NCBI GenBank assembly: GCA_038496445.1
Contig: JALMLS010000149.1
Location: 62,001 to 126,000, forward strand
DNA length: 64,000 nucleotides
Origin: Trichosphaerium sp. ATCC 40318
Taxonomy: Eukaryota > Discosea > Flabellinia > Trichosidae
Direction of reading: 5' to 3'
The notes beneath the pieces are model-generated. The model saw nothing but the letters and a program-made list of their open reading frames with translations. It did no database searches and was not told where the DNA came from. Positions 1 to 12,170 of the stretch are shown in pieces. How positions within the stretch are numbered: the stretch's first letter is position 1; each line of letters starts with the position of its first letter. Both the position numbers and the translations under genes were made by a program.

Positions 1-947
1 ACAACATACAACAGGAGTTTGTAGATCGTATGTTTGTCTGAAAGATCCTATTTTGTATTTTGTTTACGATTAACAGTTAAATAGCAACTCGTGTCGTGAC
101 CTTGCAAATATTAGACAACCTGAAAAGAAAGATGCCAATGTTATTCTACGATTGTATAGGTGGATAAAGAAGGCTCGGGAAATTACAGATCGTTCTGGAA
201 ATACGTACAGATACGTTGTTTGCAGACCAATATTGGTGCGTTTCTAGTTATTGCAACTAAGACTAATATCTTGCTATCACAGGGTATGCTTCTAGTTATG
301 ATTGGATCACTCTACACTGGGTTTATTTCTATTGGTATTGGAGGTAAGTTAAAAGAACGAAAGAATTGATTTATCGAAGTAAGTGACTTACCTTGGAATT
401 AAATTAGAATCGTCAGTAACAACATTAAATGCTCAATGTGGTCTACCTATCAAGGTACTTAATACTAATCTTTTAGTTTCTAATGAATAGATTTCTAAAG
501 GGACATCTGTATTTATTGTAACTATTGTTGTATTATCAAGTAATGTCACAGATATAATATTCAAATTGATAGAAACACGTGCGCTCTACAATGAATAGTT
601 TATTGACATACTTAACTTTTCCGCAGATAAACTCGGGATGTCTTTTCCTTGGCCTCTCCTTATGTGGACTATTCCAGGTGTTCTTATAGGTGCTCAATTA
701 GGTGCATTTGTGGCTAATAGGGTACCAGAAAGTATGGTACGTTACACTACTTACCATTTATGTAATTCCTTTTAATATTTGTTGCTAGGGTGAGATTATA
801 ATAATTGTGTTATTTGGTATTATGTTCCTTGTCATGACTACACTTCTTGTATTGCTCTTACTTGATGTCATTCACCTAGACTTACCCTCCCATACAAACT
901 CAACAAGTACATTAAGCCAATTAGTACCTCCTACAATGGTGTATTAA
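1..947 (+). CDS. TauE/SafE-type membrane permease, 3' part (5' end outside window)
   Basis: Several exons read in one frame once short introns are removed: an exon at 115-235, an intron at 236-282 (GTGCG...CAG), then a hydrophobic exon from 283 containing GSLYTGFISIGIG. The last two exons carry the typical TauE/SafE pattern, a hydrophobic PWPLLMWTIPGVLIGAQLGA segment and then ANRVPES followed by two more membrane spans. Family members are multi-pass anion or sulfite/organosulfonate exporters; the substrate here is unknown. An intron seems to start near 28, so the gene begins upstream of the window. The stop is TAA at 945-947. The family call rests on the Gly/Pro pattern of the last two spans and is moderately firm; individual exon ends are inferred. 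Confidence 0.6.
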
Positions 948-1246
948 ACAACGAATAAAAACAAACTGTGCTACTAACGCTTTCCTTTACTTAACGAAAC
1001 AATTACCAAAATGAATATACTCTGTTAACGCTGGCCCACTTCTGACAATGAGTCTCACAGTGATGTTGCTAATGCGTCGCCTTTACGAGGGTTACGCACA
1101 TAAACAGCCTTGTGGAACGCTATACCAGACAGAAACAAACATTGTATTCACTTTTCTAAGTATTACAAGTCTGAGTAGCAATATTTTGTTCATTAAAACA
1201 ACGATATCAATTCAATGGTGCCAATTGTGCATTAAGTAACCAAAAC

Positions 1247-2370
1247 TTACTTCCCAAAGGTAATCCAAATTGACCTAAAACGTACACTTGTAAATAAAAC
1301 TAAAAAGTTATAGACCATCGTACTGTCTAGAGCATCAAGTTCTTTTACTGCAACTACTTTTACTGTAACACTTGGAGATAATCTACCATCATATCTTTGC
1401 TTTATTTCATCACATAGAGCCTACATAAACATCAGCACTAAAGCCACAACGAGGAATAGACTTGTTTGTACGTACTGGGTTCAGGAATATTGGAGGTTGT
1501 ACTGCCATACCATGCATTGTTGCTGATAGTCTGTATATACCCTCTCCACTTAGTGTCATCGACACCACGTGGCCTATGATTTGATGTGCATCATTAAAGT
1601 TTGCCATATCAATAGGAGTTGCTTGTTCTACGTCAAACGGTCGCCCTTTATTTTCAAAAGTATTTGGAGAGGATCTTAGTGCTGTAGGAGCCATTAAATC
1701 CTTTGTAGTAATAGTTGCTGTTCGAGTATTTTGTGGCGTTTCAGGCACGTGTTTTTCTTTCTTCAAAGACGCAGTAGGAACTTGAAGAAAAAAAACTGTT
1801 AGTTTCGTTTAGGTTTATGTGCTTGTTTAAACGGTACCATTCATAAATGAGCGGTAGGATATTCGTTGTTGGTACTCAATAAGAGAATCATAGTTTTCTT
1901 TCATTAGTTGTGATTTTAATTCTGACCAAGAGACGTTAAATTTCTCCTGTAGTATGTCTGTGATTGTATTCTCTGGCGTGAGAGCGTATAAGAGCCTAAA
2001 TTATTTGTTAGTACGTTTCTAATCGGCTAGCGTATTTTTTAATACCGTAGGGCTTCTGTGGCAGGGTCTAAGAGCGTTGGTAAGTAAAAACATGAGCGTT
2101 AACGGTAAATTGATGTTTGTTGTACCAGATAACAGTAATTGTTGCGCCAAAGCAGCACTGAGTATCTTTCCGTCTGATTCAAGTTGTTGTAGCTCTTTTA
2201 ACACCCGTGTTGCTAAATATTAGTGTTAATAGATTCATTATGTCTCCTGAGCGTAGTAATTACGTGCCAACCTCATATCTTGACACTATAGTCTTTTCTT
2301 TCATCAACTTTGCTACAATTTGCGCTTCTGACGTTATAACAAACTCACGTAACTCGGGTTCTTCAAGCAT
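1247..2370 (-). CDS. unrecognised multi-exon protein
   Basis: Reverse-strand exons read continuously across several introns. The pieces include an N-terminal helix-rich stretch (EFVITSEAQIVAKLM), a Leu-rich segment (LSAALAQQLLLS joined to DPATEALRLLYALTPENT), a charged segment (VSWSELKSQLMKEN), a low-complexity Pro/Thr linker (VPETPQNTRTATITTKD), and a C-terminal part beginning IDMANFNDAHQIIGHV. The ATG at 2370 follows the 3' end of the DHHC gene by about 115 bp on the same strand. The first intron could not be closed cleanly, so the start is uncertain. I do not recognise the family; the helical N-terminus with a more beta-rich C-terminus gives no safe functional hint. Confidence 0.5.
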
Positions 2371-2486
2371 GGCCTATTAGTTTTTGTGTAAGTATTTTAA
2401 ACGAAGCTAATTCACTTAATGACACTTGAAGTTTTTCGCTGGTTGTGGCTGGTATGGGAATACTAGTATGGTACAATATTTATTTT

Positions 2487-3678
2487 TTACAACAGAGAGT
2501 TCAAGCCAGCTGGGTATATCTCAAGTTGGGTTGGTTTGGGTGGTAAATAAGGTACAAACCATAATAGAGGACTATCACCAAATATTTCTTCCCAATTATC
2601 TCGTATGCTCTTATAGAATGAAGCACGGTCCTATAAGTACAAGAGAGTTAATATAAAGAGTAGGAAAATTGAATAAGTTTTTTCTCAATGTCATTGCAAT
2701 CAAACAAAAAATCAGCATAAAAAGATCTGTCTCTGCGGAACTGAACTGCCGTTTCTTGTTTAAATGTGTACCTCCATATCATGATACCCAGTAAGACTTC
2801 CAACAAACTCAAGAGTTGTTTGGTTTATAAGAACAAGGAAGAAGTGAAAGGCGCAGAAACCGCCAATGACACAGAATATAATACATGTCACATAAAATAA
2901 TATTTCTAATGATAACTCATTTTCTTCGTTCTATTTTAATAATATTAGCTCGTTTATCCGTATGATGAAGACCACATACCTTGGATAAATGTTCATGGGC
3001 TGTAATAGCCGCAAACGCTGAAATAGATACACTATGAAATAAAAGAAGAACAAAAAACTTGTGGTTGTGTCTACCAACGCAATTACCTACCCAAACGCCT
3101 AGAATTGGTCAATTAAGTGATGAAAAAATGTCAGCAGGTACAATGGTGGTCCATTCTAGAAATACAACTACAACATGGTCAGTGAGCGAATGGATATTGG
3201 CTCAGTGAGCTGTATATACGTACGCTTCGCATAGAGCGCAGTGGTGGCAACGTGGCGGTTTTACAATGTCGCATTTGTTACATCGACGATAGCGCAGTAC
3301 ATATGGTACATGTCTGCCTAGAATACGTGTTAAAACAAAATATTGCCGTATTGACGCGCCTGTTTGTCGGTCAAGTAATTCTGAATGGTCTAGAAGCATT
3401 GGAGGTTGTGTTAAGCACGCTTTATAAAATGACGTGACTAGTAGGCCCAGTAGTACGTGTAACATCATGAGGTTTACAAAATCAGGAATACTATTTTAGA
3501 TACGCTTAGAATATTGCTGTTACGCGGTTTTGTACCCTCCTGATAACAAATAAGCCATTCCAACGGTTTTTATCCAAGTGAAATAAAGCCACGTTATCAT
3601 CAGCGCTATAACCAAAGGAGGGATCGCAAGGACGAGGTTTTTGGTAAACCTCCATAGCGGTTGTACCGCATAGCGCAT
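2487..3678 (-). CDS. DHHC-type palmitoyltransferase
   Basis: A zinc-finger DHHC protein S-acyltransferase, which attaches palmitate to cysteines of membrane-associated proteins. It starts MRYAVQPLW at 3678 and has two N-terminal membrane segments. The Cys-rich domain follows (RRCNKCDIVKPPRCHHCALC), then the catalytic DHHC split by an intron and continuing VWVGNCVGRHNHKF. Two more membrane segments follow, then a TTxE-type motif (NQTTLEF), which is characteristic of the family. The protein ends near GLNSLL at 2487. One intron (3491-3523) is only 33 nt. The usual DHHCPW reads DHHCVW here, so the conserved Pro is replaced. The catalytic Cys and the zinc ligands are present, so activity is plausible. 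Target proteins and membrane location cannot be told. Confidence 0.9.
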
Positions 3679-3739
3679 TGTTGTAGGTTAAAAAAGTCTT
3701 GGCTTGTCTTCCAGCAAAAATACTTTTGGTTGCCCAATC

Positions 3740-6700
3740 ATGGACATCTTTGGTGGTATGTTCGATGATGACGAAGATGACGGCTTTGAGCTGCTAGGAG
3801 CTCCTACAGTTCGTGGTCGTTGCGAGAGGCCTCCTATGCAACCAAGAGAGGTCTCTCAATACGTAGGGCTGTTAAATCAGTAAGTTTTACTTATTTATAC
3901 ACAATTTTATACTTGAAGTTCTCACAACGCACAGAGGTGCTACTTGCTACCTAAACTCGCTCATTCAAGCTATTTATTTGACACCTGAATTTCGCGAACG
4001 TATTTACGCAATTCCACTGGATGAAATGGTTATAGACATAGACGAGGTACGATATAAACAACTTATTCAGAAAACATCTCTTCACTGACTCAATCGTTTA
4101 TTTCCGTTATTTTTTCTTAAAACTTGGCTGTCTTACCACTCTCTAGGATGATGATAAAGAACCAGAGTTATCTACTGACCAACAAAATACAGCAGCACAA
4201 CTCCTTGGTATGGGTTTCGATGCCAAACAAGTACGTACTAACACAAATATCGAAAATCTTCTAGTTGCACGCGTTTAATCAAATTGCTTAGGTGTATAGT
4301 GCTGTAAAAATATATCCCAATGACGTAAACGCTGCGTACGGCCATTTGTAACCCGTTTGACAGCTGTATTCTAATAAAAATCTAAAGTCTCGAGTGGGTA
4401 CTCGGTGGAGGTGCACAAGAGCCAGAGCCTGAAGAACCAATACTTGGACAAGGATTTGAAGATGATGATGAAGATGGAACAGAACCAGAACCAAAAAAAA
4501 AGAGGCAACGAGTTCTTGTTATTCCAAGAGAGCTACAACGACTTTTTGCAAGAATGCAAAAGTTGAACCAAGTAAACTTCCCACCTAAAGTATGATTTAC
4601 CACATAGTACTAACTTTCCTTATTAGTATGCTGTATCCACAGAAGGACTTACAGATGGATTTGGATGGAAGGGTAATGACACAAACATTCAACATGATGT
4701 ACATGAACTCAACAGGTAGATGCATTGTAATCTATTATTCCGGAATCTGATGTTTTTTTTTCTAAAATTAGGGTTCTTTTTGATGCTATTGAGAAGTCGT
4801 TACAGTCAACATCACAAAGAAACTTGATAAATGATCTTTATAAAGGAACTACAGTTAATCAAGTGAGGTGTTGTAACTGTGATAGTACGTACTAACCGGG
4901 TTTTTGTGTTGTTTGTTTTTTTTTGTTACTGATACTTTTATTGTTAGAGGTTTCAGAATCTGAGGAGTTGTTCCTAGACCTTCAACTACATCTAAGCTCT
5001 TTTATTGATAGCTATGAATCAGTTCCTGAGAGTCTTACTGCTCAGACTTCATTCGAGAAACTTGACGGTGCTAATCAGTGTGTATTAGTTGTTTTAAAAC
5101 TCCAGCAAGCTTATGTACATTCAGGTACTATTGCGACAGATGCAAATGTAAAGTAGATGCTCTCAAAGGTGTTCGTATCAAGACTTTACCACCTATTCTT
5201 GTATTATCTCTACAACGGTTTGAATACAACCTCCAGAAGGTATGAGACTAACTATCAGAGCTAACAGGTTCTGATGACTGTTTTTAGCAAGCACGTGTTA
5301 AAAATCCCAAAAAATTCGCCTTCAGTACCAGTCTTGATATGAAGGATTACTGTACCGAAGATAATATTGAAAATACAGTATATGATCTATTTTGCGTTGT
5401 GATACATACCGGAACAAATGCTGGGTTCGGTCATTATCACACTTATGTCAAGTATGTGTACAAAACTAAGTCAGTATTCTAAGGCTACATTAGAGACTTA
5501 TTGCAAGAAGGCAATTACAGCTACAAGGAAACAGATGCATCTACGGATTCAAAAGACACGGCTGATAAAGGTGGTGACAAAACAGATGAAGATGAAACAG
5601 ACGGTGGGTGGAAGGCGCCCGATGATATGCCGGCTAAGTACGAGGTACACTTTTTTGCAGGCTATTTTTATAAAATACTTTACAGGGATGGTATAACTTC
5701 AATGATTCTGTTGTTACTCCTGTTAAAACTTCTGCATTGTCAAAACAATTTGGTGGACGAACAGAGTGTGCTTGTATCCTTTGCTTCTAGTTTTCATATT
5801 GTGGTCTTAATTTTTTTGCCTTTAACTGTTGCAGATATGCTTATATACAGAAGGCGTACTTTAAGCCCACCAAGTTCTATAAAGCTACCAGAACATCTTA
5901 AGGAGGAAATAGATAAGGCCAATAAAGATCTAGAAAAAGAGAGAATAGACTACGAAGAAAAAATGGTAAATAGAGCTTACCATTATAACTTACTAATTAT
6001 TTATCCAGAGTCAAATCGATATTGAAGTGGTTCTGCCTACGTTTTACAATGTAAGAGATACCGGGATTACGTATGAACTTGTAGTGTAAAAAACGCATTA
6101 TTAATCGTATCCGTAGACCTCTCAAACCTGTCACAAGGGAAGATCATGAGATGGTGCTGAATGGGAAAAAGACTATTACAATTAAGCTTAAAAGTACAAT
6201 GAATGACTTCCGTGTTATGATAAAGGATGCCTTTGGAGATGGTACTAATGCATCCTTTTACTATAATGGGTTTATTTAACATACAAATTAGCCATTGGTC
6301 TGCTTTCAGACTTTGTAATTGATGAAGTAACAACACGTTGCGGTAAATTCCATTTGGGTAGAAGAATTAATGCTGTTGGCACTGTAAGTATTTTACTAAG
6401 TTTAGTTTGATGCTAATACCTTAGTTGTAGGATCTTATTGAATCTACTGAGTCTGGGTTAAATCACAATATCAAAGTATTAGTTTGGGATGGTAAGTTAT
6501 TCAATGGCATTGACTGGGCTGACTTGGCGACTTCAATAACACTTCAAGTACGAAAAGGAATACTAAATAATACCTTACAACCTTTAGTTGACCTGGTACG
6601 ATACTGACGGCACGGAGACTTTGCATAAAGTCTCTGTTCATGAAGGCTGTACTATTGGTGCTCTTAAAGAAGCTGTTGGTAATGCATGTGATGTTGATGT

Positions 6701-8761
6701 TGATGAATTGTTTATATGTCGTGTTGATAGGGATGAAGTAAGAAACACAATGAAGTTTGATTGTTCTAAGTCCTTTTTCTAGCATGTGTCTATTGCTTTT
6801 CTTCCTGAAACTACTTCAACATTTGATGTTGGCATTGTTGAAGGAACAATGATTACTGCTGAGAGCACACCACCTTCGTACCAAGAATGTTTATCTCTTA
6901 ACGCCTATAAAACAAAAGGATGCAGCTGGGTAATTTATGTTGTTGACAAATGCTCAACAAGTGGCTCTACTGGTTCCGTTTTACAAGTTACAGCAGATAG
7001 CGGTGTTTCTCTTTCAACAGTAAAAGATCAAGCTATTGAAATGCTAAAGGATGTTCATGATAATCTAAAAGATACAAACACAAGACTTCGGAGGTGAAAA
7101 TTGTAGTTGTATTTCTTCTTGTACTAAATTTTGTTCGTATAGGGCTCTGTTAGGAGATTCTCCTGGAGAGATTTATGCAGATGAGAGTAAAACATTACAG
7201 ACACTTGGTATACATTACCATCACGTGATAGTTTTTATTTGCTTATTGTTAATTATAGGTTTCACTGATTGTACACGTATCATTATTGAACGTGGAAGAG
7301 TTCCAAAGTCAATGGCACTTAGCGCAATGACAATCAAGTTTATTTTAGGTATGTTGATTGTTTTTGTAGCTTTTCTGTGTTGTTGCGTGTGCCATTAGTA
7401 TAACTTGCTTATTACTATCTTAGGAAGAGACGGGAAGGCAGTGCCAGATCATGATGAGTATGATATAAACTTACAGATGGAATGGACCGTACTCACTTGT
7501 AAAGAAAAGATGCAAGAGTTGCTACAACAAAAAGAAGAATCTTTCAGGTATTAAAAACCTTCTAATATAATTGTACTAAACCACATACCCATAAGATTGT
7601 ATAAAGTTAACCCAATATGGAAGGAACCTACAGAGATTTTTGATGACGAATCAAAGAAGATTCAGGTACGGTTCTTTACAAAAACAAGGAGCTAGAAGCG
7701 CCTTTTGACTTACAATTATTTAGCAATGTGGTGTAAGAAATGGTGATGTTTTATGGCTTGAGTATGGCGTACCGCCTGTTAAAGGAGAGATCAGACTTAC
7801 AGTTGAATTCGCAACATTTGAATGGACACAAAATGTAGGAATGGATTTTCTTAACTTTGATAGGTAAGTATTCTCACTTTCTTGACGTTTCTCTGCATTG
7901 TTAACCTTTTCTCTATAACCAGAGTAACAAACATTGATATATCAAAGTTTGTTACTGTAAAAAAGCTAAAGGAAGTGCTCTGCACAAAACTGGAACAAAT
8001 TGTAAGTTCAGTAATTATTATTATCTTTTTAGCTCACTTGTTGTTAGGAATCTCCTAATCATATACGGCTTTGGCGTAACAACTACTTGATACGTGGCGA
8101 TGATACTGTAAACTTATAAGTCTTTAAATTCGTTGTCTAATGTGAGTATTTGTTTAGAAACTAAGCAAGAATAGAATCAAAAAAAGTACTTCAATTGCTG
8201 TACAACTTTTATCAGAACCAGAAATCTTACCTACAAACACTCGATTACTGTTCCTTCGTAAACGTGATCCAAAGAGTAAAAAGCTGGAACCTGGGGAAGA
8301 GATAAGTGTCGTCGGAGACGTACGTATACAAAGTGAAGCAGTGCTAAATTGAACTAAAAAAACGTTTCAGCTGCGAAGTGGTACACCTAGAGAATCAATA
8401 TTCAAGGCGGTTCAACTTCAAGTTGGTGTACCAGAAGAGTTTCTTGAGTGCGCATTGGCTCGTTCTAACAAATGGGTATGGATTAGTAAACCTCCTGAAA
8501 CAGAGAAGAAAGGTGGAAATGGTGTTTGGTTCAAGGACGGAAGTGAGTTGTCTTTTTTTTTTTGGCAGATTCTCAAGTTTTTGTTTTTTAGACGTTATAT
8601 GTTGGAGAGATAAACGGGATGATCCAGAGAATACTGATGATTTTTTCTTAAAGCCTGTACGTTCGGTTAAGTCTAGAAAAAACTTTAAAGGAAATCAAAA
8701 CCCTGCACCACGAGTTATTGAACGTGGTGTCAAAATTGATACAATGTGGGTTGAACAATAA
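3740..8761 (+). CDS. USP47-like: USP47-like ubiquitin carboxyl-terminal hydrolase
   Basis: A large cysteine protease of the USP/C19 family that removes ubiquitin from substrates. It begins MDIFGGMFDDDEDD and is spread over many exons with short introns. The Cys box reads YVGLLNQGATCYLNS, with the catalytic Cys codon at 3945-3947. The QHDVHELNRVLFDAIE motif, a zinc-binding pair (RCCNCD and later CDRCKC) and the LSLQRFEYNL segment follow. The His box is AGFGHYHTYV, with GHY at about 5429-5437, followed by GWYNFND and AYMLIYRR. The order matches USP47 rather than other USPs, including the Asp/Glu-rich insertion before the final catalytic segment. A long C-terminal part (about 6.0-8.76 kb) contains ubiquitin-like repeats and ends TMWVEQ. 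Catalytic Cys and His are intact. Exon ends are inferred. Confidence 0.9.
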
Positions 8762-8983
8762 AAAAACACAAAAATGCATGTATGAAAACTGAAGCTGAGA
8801 GAAAACCTTACACCTACAGCTCTTTTTGAGCGTTAAAACCTTCTCTCTAAATTATTTTGGTAACTTTGATTCAAATCTGAGAGCCCTGCTAAACGCGCTG
8901 AGAGTAGGAAAACGAAATTCTGATTTTTTTTTAAATCTTTACATTTTATTTAATAAATAGTTTTTTGGTGGACGTTTGGTTGT

Positions 8984-9505
8984 TCATTCCAAGTCTACAT
9001 GTTCTCTGTCCTCACTTGAATCATGTACAGTTATATCTAAGTTTCTATGAGACGTTGACATTACATGAAACCGTGGAACAACATCTGAAGAAAAGTCTAC
9101 TTGAACTCTTAAAATAGGATTAACATTCTTTGTTCTAGATCTTAGTTTAATGTTAAAACTACCACTAAAAGCTTCGCTAAGGTCTCCAAAATTATCAATA
9201 TTTACAACAGCTCTACCAATAGTCTTTGTGCTCTTCAATATTTTCTTCTTTTTTATAATCTTGAATTTCAAAAATAGCGGCTGTCCATAGCTCTTAACTT
9301 GTATAGGATCAACCGGAGTATTGAATGTGGCATCGTGTGATGTTGTTTGTTTACTTTTAGCTGACTTTTGAGTACTTTTATGTCTTTTATGATCGCATAG
9401 AGCAACTTTTATGTAGTAATCACGTGATGAGCTTCTATTCTTCATGTCACGCAAGTCTTCAATGCGTATGTATAAAAAACCTTCGTATAACGCTGTATCG
9501 CTCAT
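8984..9505 (-). CDS. C2-domain-like protein, 173 aa, single exon
   Basis: An uninterrupted 173-residue ORF on the reverse strand beginning MSDTALYEGFLYIRIEDLRD. The opening beta-strand pattern (GFLYIRIEDLRDM...YYIKVAL), a basic stretch (KKKKILKSTKTIGRAVVNID) and a strand-rich end fit a single C2-like fold. C2 domains bind membranes or proteins, often with calcium. The cluster of loop aspartates that would bind calcium is not obvious, so calcium dependence is doubtful. The gene converges on the USP47-like gene (222 bp between their 3' ends). A CACGTG palindrome lies about 200 bp upstream of the start. The domain call comes from secondary-structure pattern rather than a diagnostic motif. Confidence 0.65.
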   Translation of the reverse strand: MSDTALYEGFLYIRIEDLRDMKNRSSSRDYYIKVALCDHKRHKSTQKSAKSKQTTSHDATFNTPVDPIQVKSYGQPLFLKFKIIKKKKILKSTKTIGRAVVNIDNFGDLSEAFSGSFNIKLRSRTKNVNPILRVQVDFSSDVVPRFHVMSTSHRNLDITVHDSSEDREHVDLE

Positions 9506-10194
9506 TCTTTTATTCTGTTATGTCTTGTTGGGTGTAGTGGCTTGAGTTGTAGTGTATTTGTGGTTTGCACTTCGAAGGTGTTTAGAAATTTGATTTTACT
9601 TTTTTTTTTCAGTTTTCCCGAACTGGATGACGTCAACATTAACGAAAAACAAAATTTCGAACGGGCCGGAAAAGCTCTTATTAGGAATTTCAAACAACCA
9701 ACAGTCACGTGATTTATGGTGGCACCTTCGAACGGTTTTTTTTATTTTTGCTTTATTCGCGAATATTTTTGTTACCGTACAACAGTTCATACCCCCTATT
9801 GTCCTAGGGCTTCATACTTAATTAATTGAGTACTTCACAACTATTTATGCGATGGTTTTGTTTATTCACATAAATCGGAAATACACTTGTAAAAATACGC
9901 TAGTTACAATCTATAGCTTACAGCTACTCTTAAAACCGCCTAAGGCCAATTCTTACACAGGCTAGCCTGTAACAGTAACTGAAAAGTTCCCTAAACCGCA
10001 GAACGCGGTTTTCTTTAACCAATCAATGTTGAGTACACGAGCGTTCGCACATATAGGACCTTAGAGGAGGGTAGAGTTGTCAAAAGGATTTAGGGACTGT
10101 TTTTATTGTTTCGTTTGACATCCAGAGTCTGAACGTCACCGCGGAACTTCTGAAATTACTTGAAGGCAGAAAGAGCGTTTATTGGAAAAGATGC
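9506..10194. other. intergenic, no supported gene
   Basis: This stretch lies between the start of the C2-like gene and the 3' end of the MAPEG gene. Short ORFs on both strands near 9600-9820 overlap each other and do not resemble protein. It contains poly-T runs and a TCACGTGA palindrome near 9702, a plausible promoter element for the C2-like gene. Confidence 0.5.
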
Positions 10195-10882
10195 TTACAG
10201 AAAAAACCTTACAATGTGAGTGGCAAGACCGAACGTAAAAGTCAAGCCTGTAGCCCAAATAGGACCTCTAATAGGCATCGAGTTTACGTATGCTATTGTG
10301 TAAAGAGTACGCATAAAGAGATACCCATACATCCAGAATTGAGCAGCGAATGGGTTTGGATTTGTGAAAACATAAACAGAAGCCAAAAGAAGGAATGGTA
10401 CAACGTTTTCTAAATCGTTTTGTTGAGCCCGACGTATCCTACCATAAAGTCAACTTAAAAGTACGTCACGTGCAGTATTAATTAAGGATCTGAACCGTAA
10501 CAAAAATAATACCTTGCAACATCTTCATTGTTCTCAACTTTTGCCGGAGGTGTTAATTTGAAATATCTGTAATCTTCAGCGTTTGGCAAGTTTGTACCTA
10601 CAAGCCGTGTCCTTACGCTAAAATATAGTCAGTTTCGAGATGAAGAAATATGCTGGATCGGTTAGCTAAAAAAAAAGCGCACGTGTGAATGCTCTTCCAG
10701 ATAATGAGACCAACAAGACCAACAAGAGAAAGTCCAAAAGTTTTAAATACTAGTGGGTCTGGAATAGATGGCGAGAATCCTGAGTTGTACGTTTGCCCAA
10801 GTAATAGAGGGTTTATGAAAGCACTGGCTACACCAAAAGCTATAGGTACGAGGTATCCAGCGATAGGTGGAGGAGCTGACAT
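10195..10882 (-). CDS. MAPEG-family microsomal glutathione S-transferase-like protein
   Basis: A small four-helix membrane protein of the MAPEG family, which conjugates or isomerises with glutathione in ER or outer mitochondrial membranes. Three exons are seen. Exon 1 from 10882 (MSAPPPIAGYLVPIAFG...) covers the first hydrophobic helix. Exon 2 holds RTRLVGTNLPNAEDYRYFKL. Exon 3 carries the signature RRAQQNDLENVVPFLLLASV followed by FMRTLYTIAYV and the last helices. The N-D-x-E-N signature with R...TIAY is diagnostic and places it nearest MGST1. Introns are at about 10618-10664 and 10440-10510, the second with a CACGTG. Length is normal for the family (about 150 aa). The stop is at 10195. Confidence 0.88.
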
Positions 10883-11489
10883 TGTCGGAAGCTTGACAGT
10901 TTTTGTTTGTGTAGATACTTAAGCCACATTGTTGCGGCGAAACCGGTGGAAAGAAAGGCCTGATTCGAGTAATCAACAGATTAATAAAACGAGAATCATA
11001 GTGTACAAGGTGCACCTGTATCTATAGCTTTATACTACCGTAGTTTGGATGTACACCGTTTAATGTGAAGTGAGCAGCGACAATAGTTCTTTCCGAGGAA
11101 TTAACAAAAATTTGAGTAACATTAAACCGGTGGCTTTCGGTTTTAATGCACAAGTACTTAACACGTGTTATTACGTAATCAAAAGGTTTGCACTACTTTT
11201 CGCGAACTTTGGCGCCATGTTATATTTCTAAGATCAGGTTGAAGGCCGTTTTTGGACAACATTTTTGGTCAGAAAACAGCGCACTTTTAGCCAATCGAGG
11301 ATCTAATCAATTATGCGAAAAGTACAAACCCAAGGATAATTTCATAATACCACGTGTTCATGTGCCAATCCCACAATAGGTAAGTAATACTCAATTTTGC
11401 ATTTGATTAGATTATGCGTCTCATGGTGTAGGCAAAACCAATTTCATTGTATTCACTACTTATCAACGCAACGAGAATCTATTCAGTGT
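10883..11489. other. intergenic, no supported gene
   Basis: This is the upstream region of the MAPEG gene. The ORFs here are short and lack protein-like composition. ACACGTGTT at about 11161 and other CACGTG-core sites are present. No RNA gene was recognised. Confidence 0.4.
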
Positions 11490-11818
11490 ATTGAATACAT
11501 AAGATGGTCTCCTAGGCGGGTTTGTGCAAAGCGTTTCTCAAAGAAAGTGAATCACTTGTGAGACTCAGACTGGAACTGTAAAAAAGCAGCCAGGAACCTT
11601 ACTCAGGATGAATACAATGCTTATTATCAACTATGTGACGAGGAGACACGTACAAGACAAATGGTTGTCGTGCTTCAGCTGCACCTAAAAGTTCAGACAC
11701 TAGCATTAGCCATCGTCGTTCAGTACATGAATGTAACAATTGCTTTCATGAGGAGCTTTCTGTAAACAACACTGCCCTTTCTACTGGGTTGCATGACAAT
11801 TTGCGGAAACAACAGTGA
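11490..11818 (+). pseudogene. possible decayed Cys-rich coding stretch
   Basis: Protein-like segments appear in two frames. One frame reads DSDWNCKKAARNLTQDE and continues AYYQLCDEETRTRQ. The neighbouring frame then takes over with NGCRASAAPKSSDTSI and HECNNCFHEELS before a stop at 11816-11818. A stop codon precedes the first segment. Downstream, around 11895-11990, a third frame again gives Cys/Asn-rich residues (NNDEYDTCSAYC). This looks like the remains of a secreted Cys-rich protein, but chance composition is not excluded and no family was recognised. Confidence 0.2.
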
Positions 11819-12170
11819 ACTTCTTGTCAAACATAGCACAGGCTAATTGCATTGCAAAAGCAATCGCGCTGTCTGAACGAATGTGTTGTAGGCATATAAT
11901 AACGACGAATATGACACATGCTCGGCTTATTGTAACAATGAATATAACAAAAACACAATCACCGGTCAATGTGCACTGCCTAGTCGCGCAACAGTGGGAG
12001 ACAAGAAACCTTGTGAAGCAGCATGGCTCACTACATTCAAGTTTACAATCTAACGAGATAAACAATTGTTTTTTCCTATTAGAGTCTTGATCCTCAAAAA
12101 ACCGAAAAACTTTTGGTTTGTGAGTTAAGTCGAGCTTGCTAAGCTGTTTTTTTACCAATCCAGTAGAACG

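Noticed and set aside
9596-9821. Overlapping short frames on both strands
   Set aside because: Low-complexity AT-rich translation, no domain, mutually overlapping; treated as intergenic.
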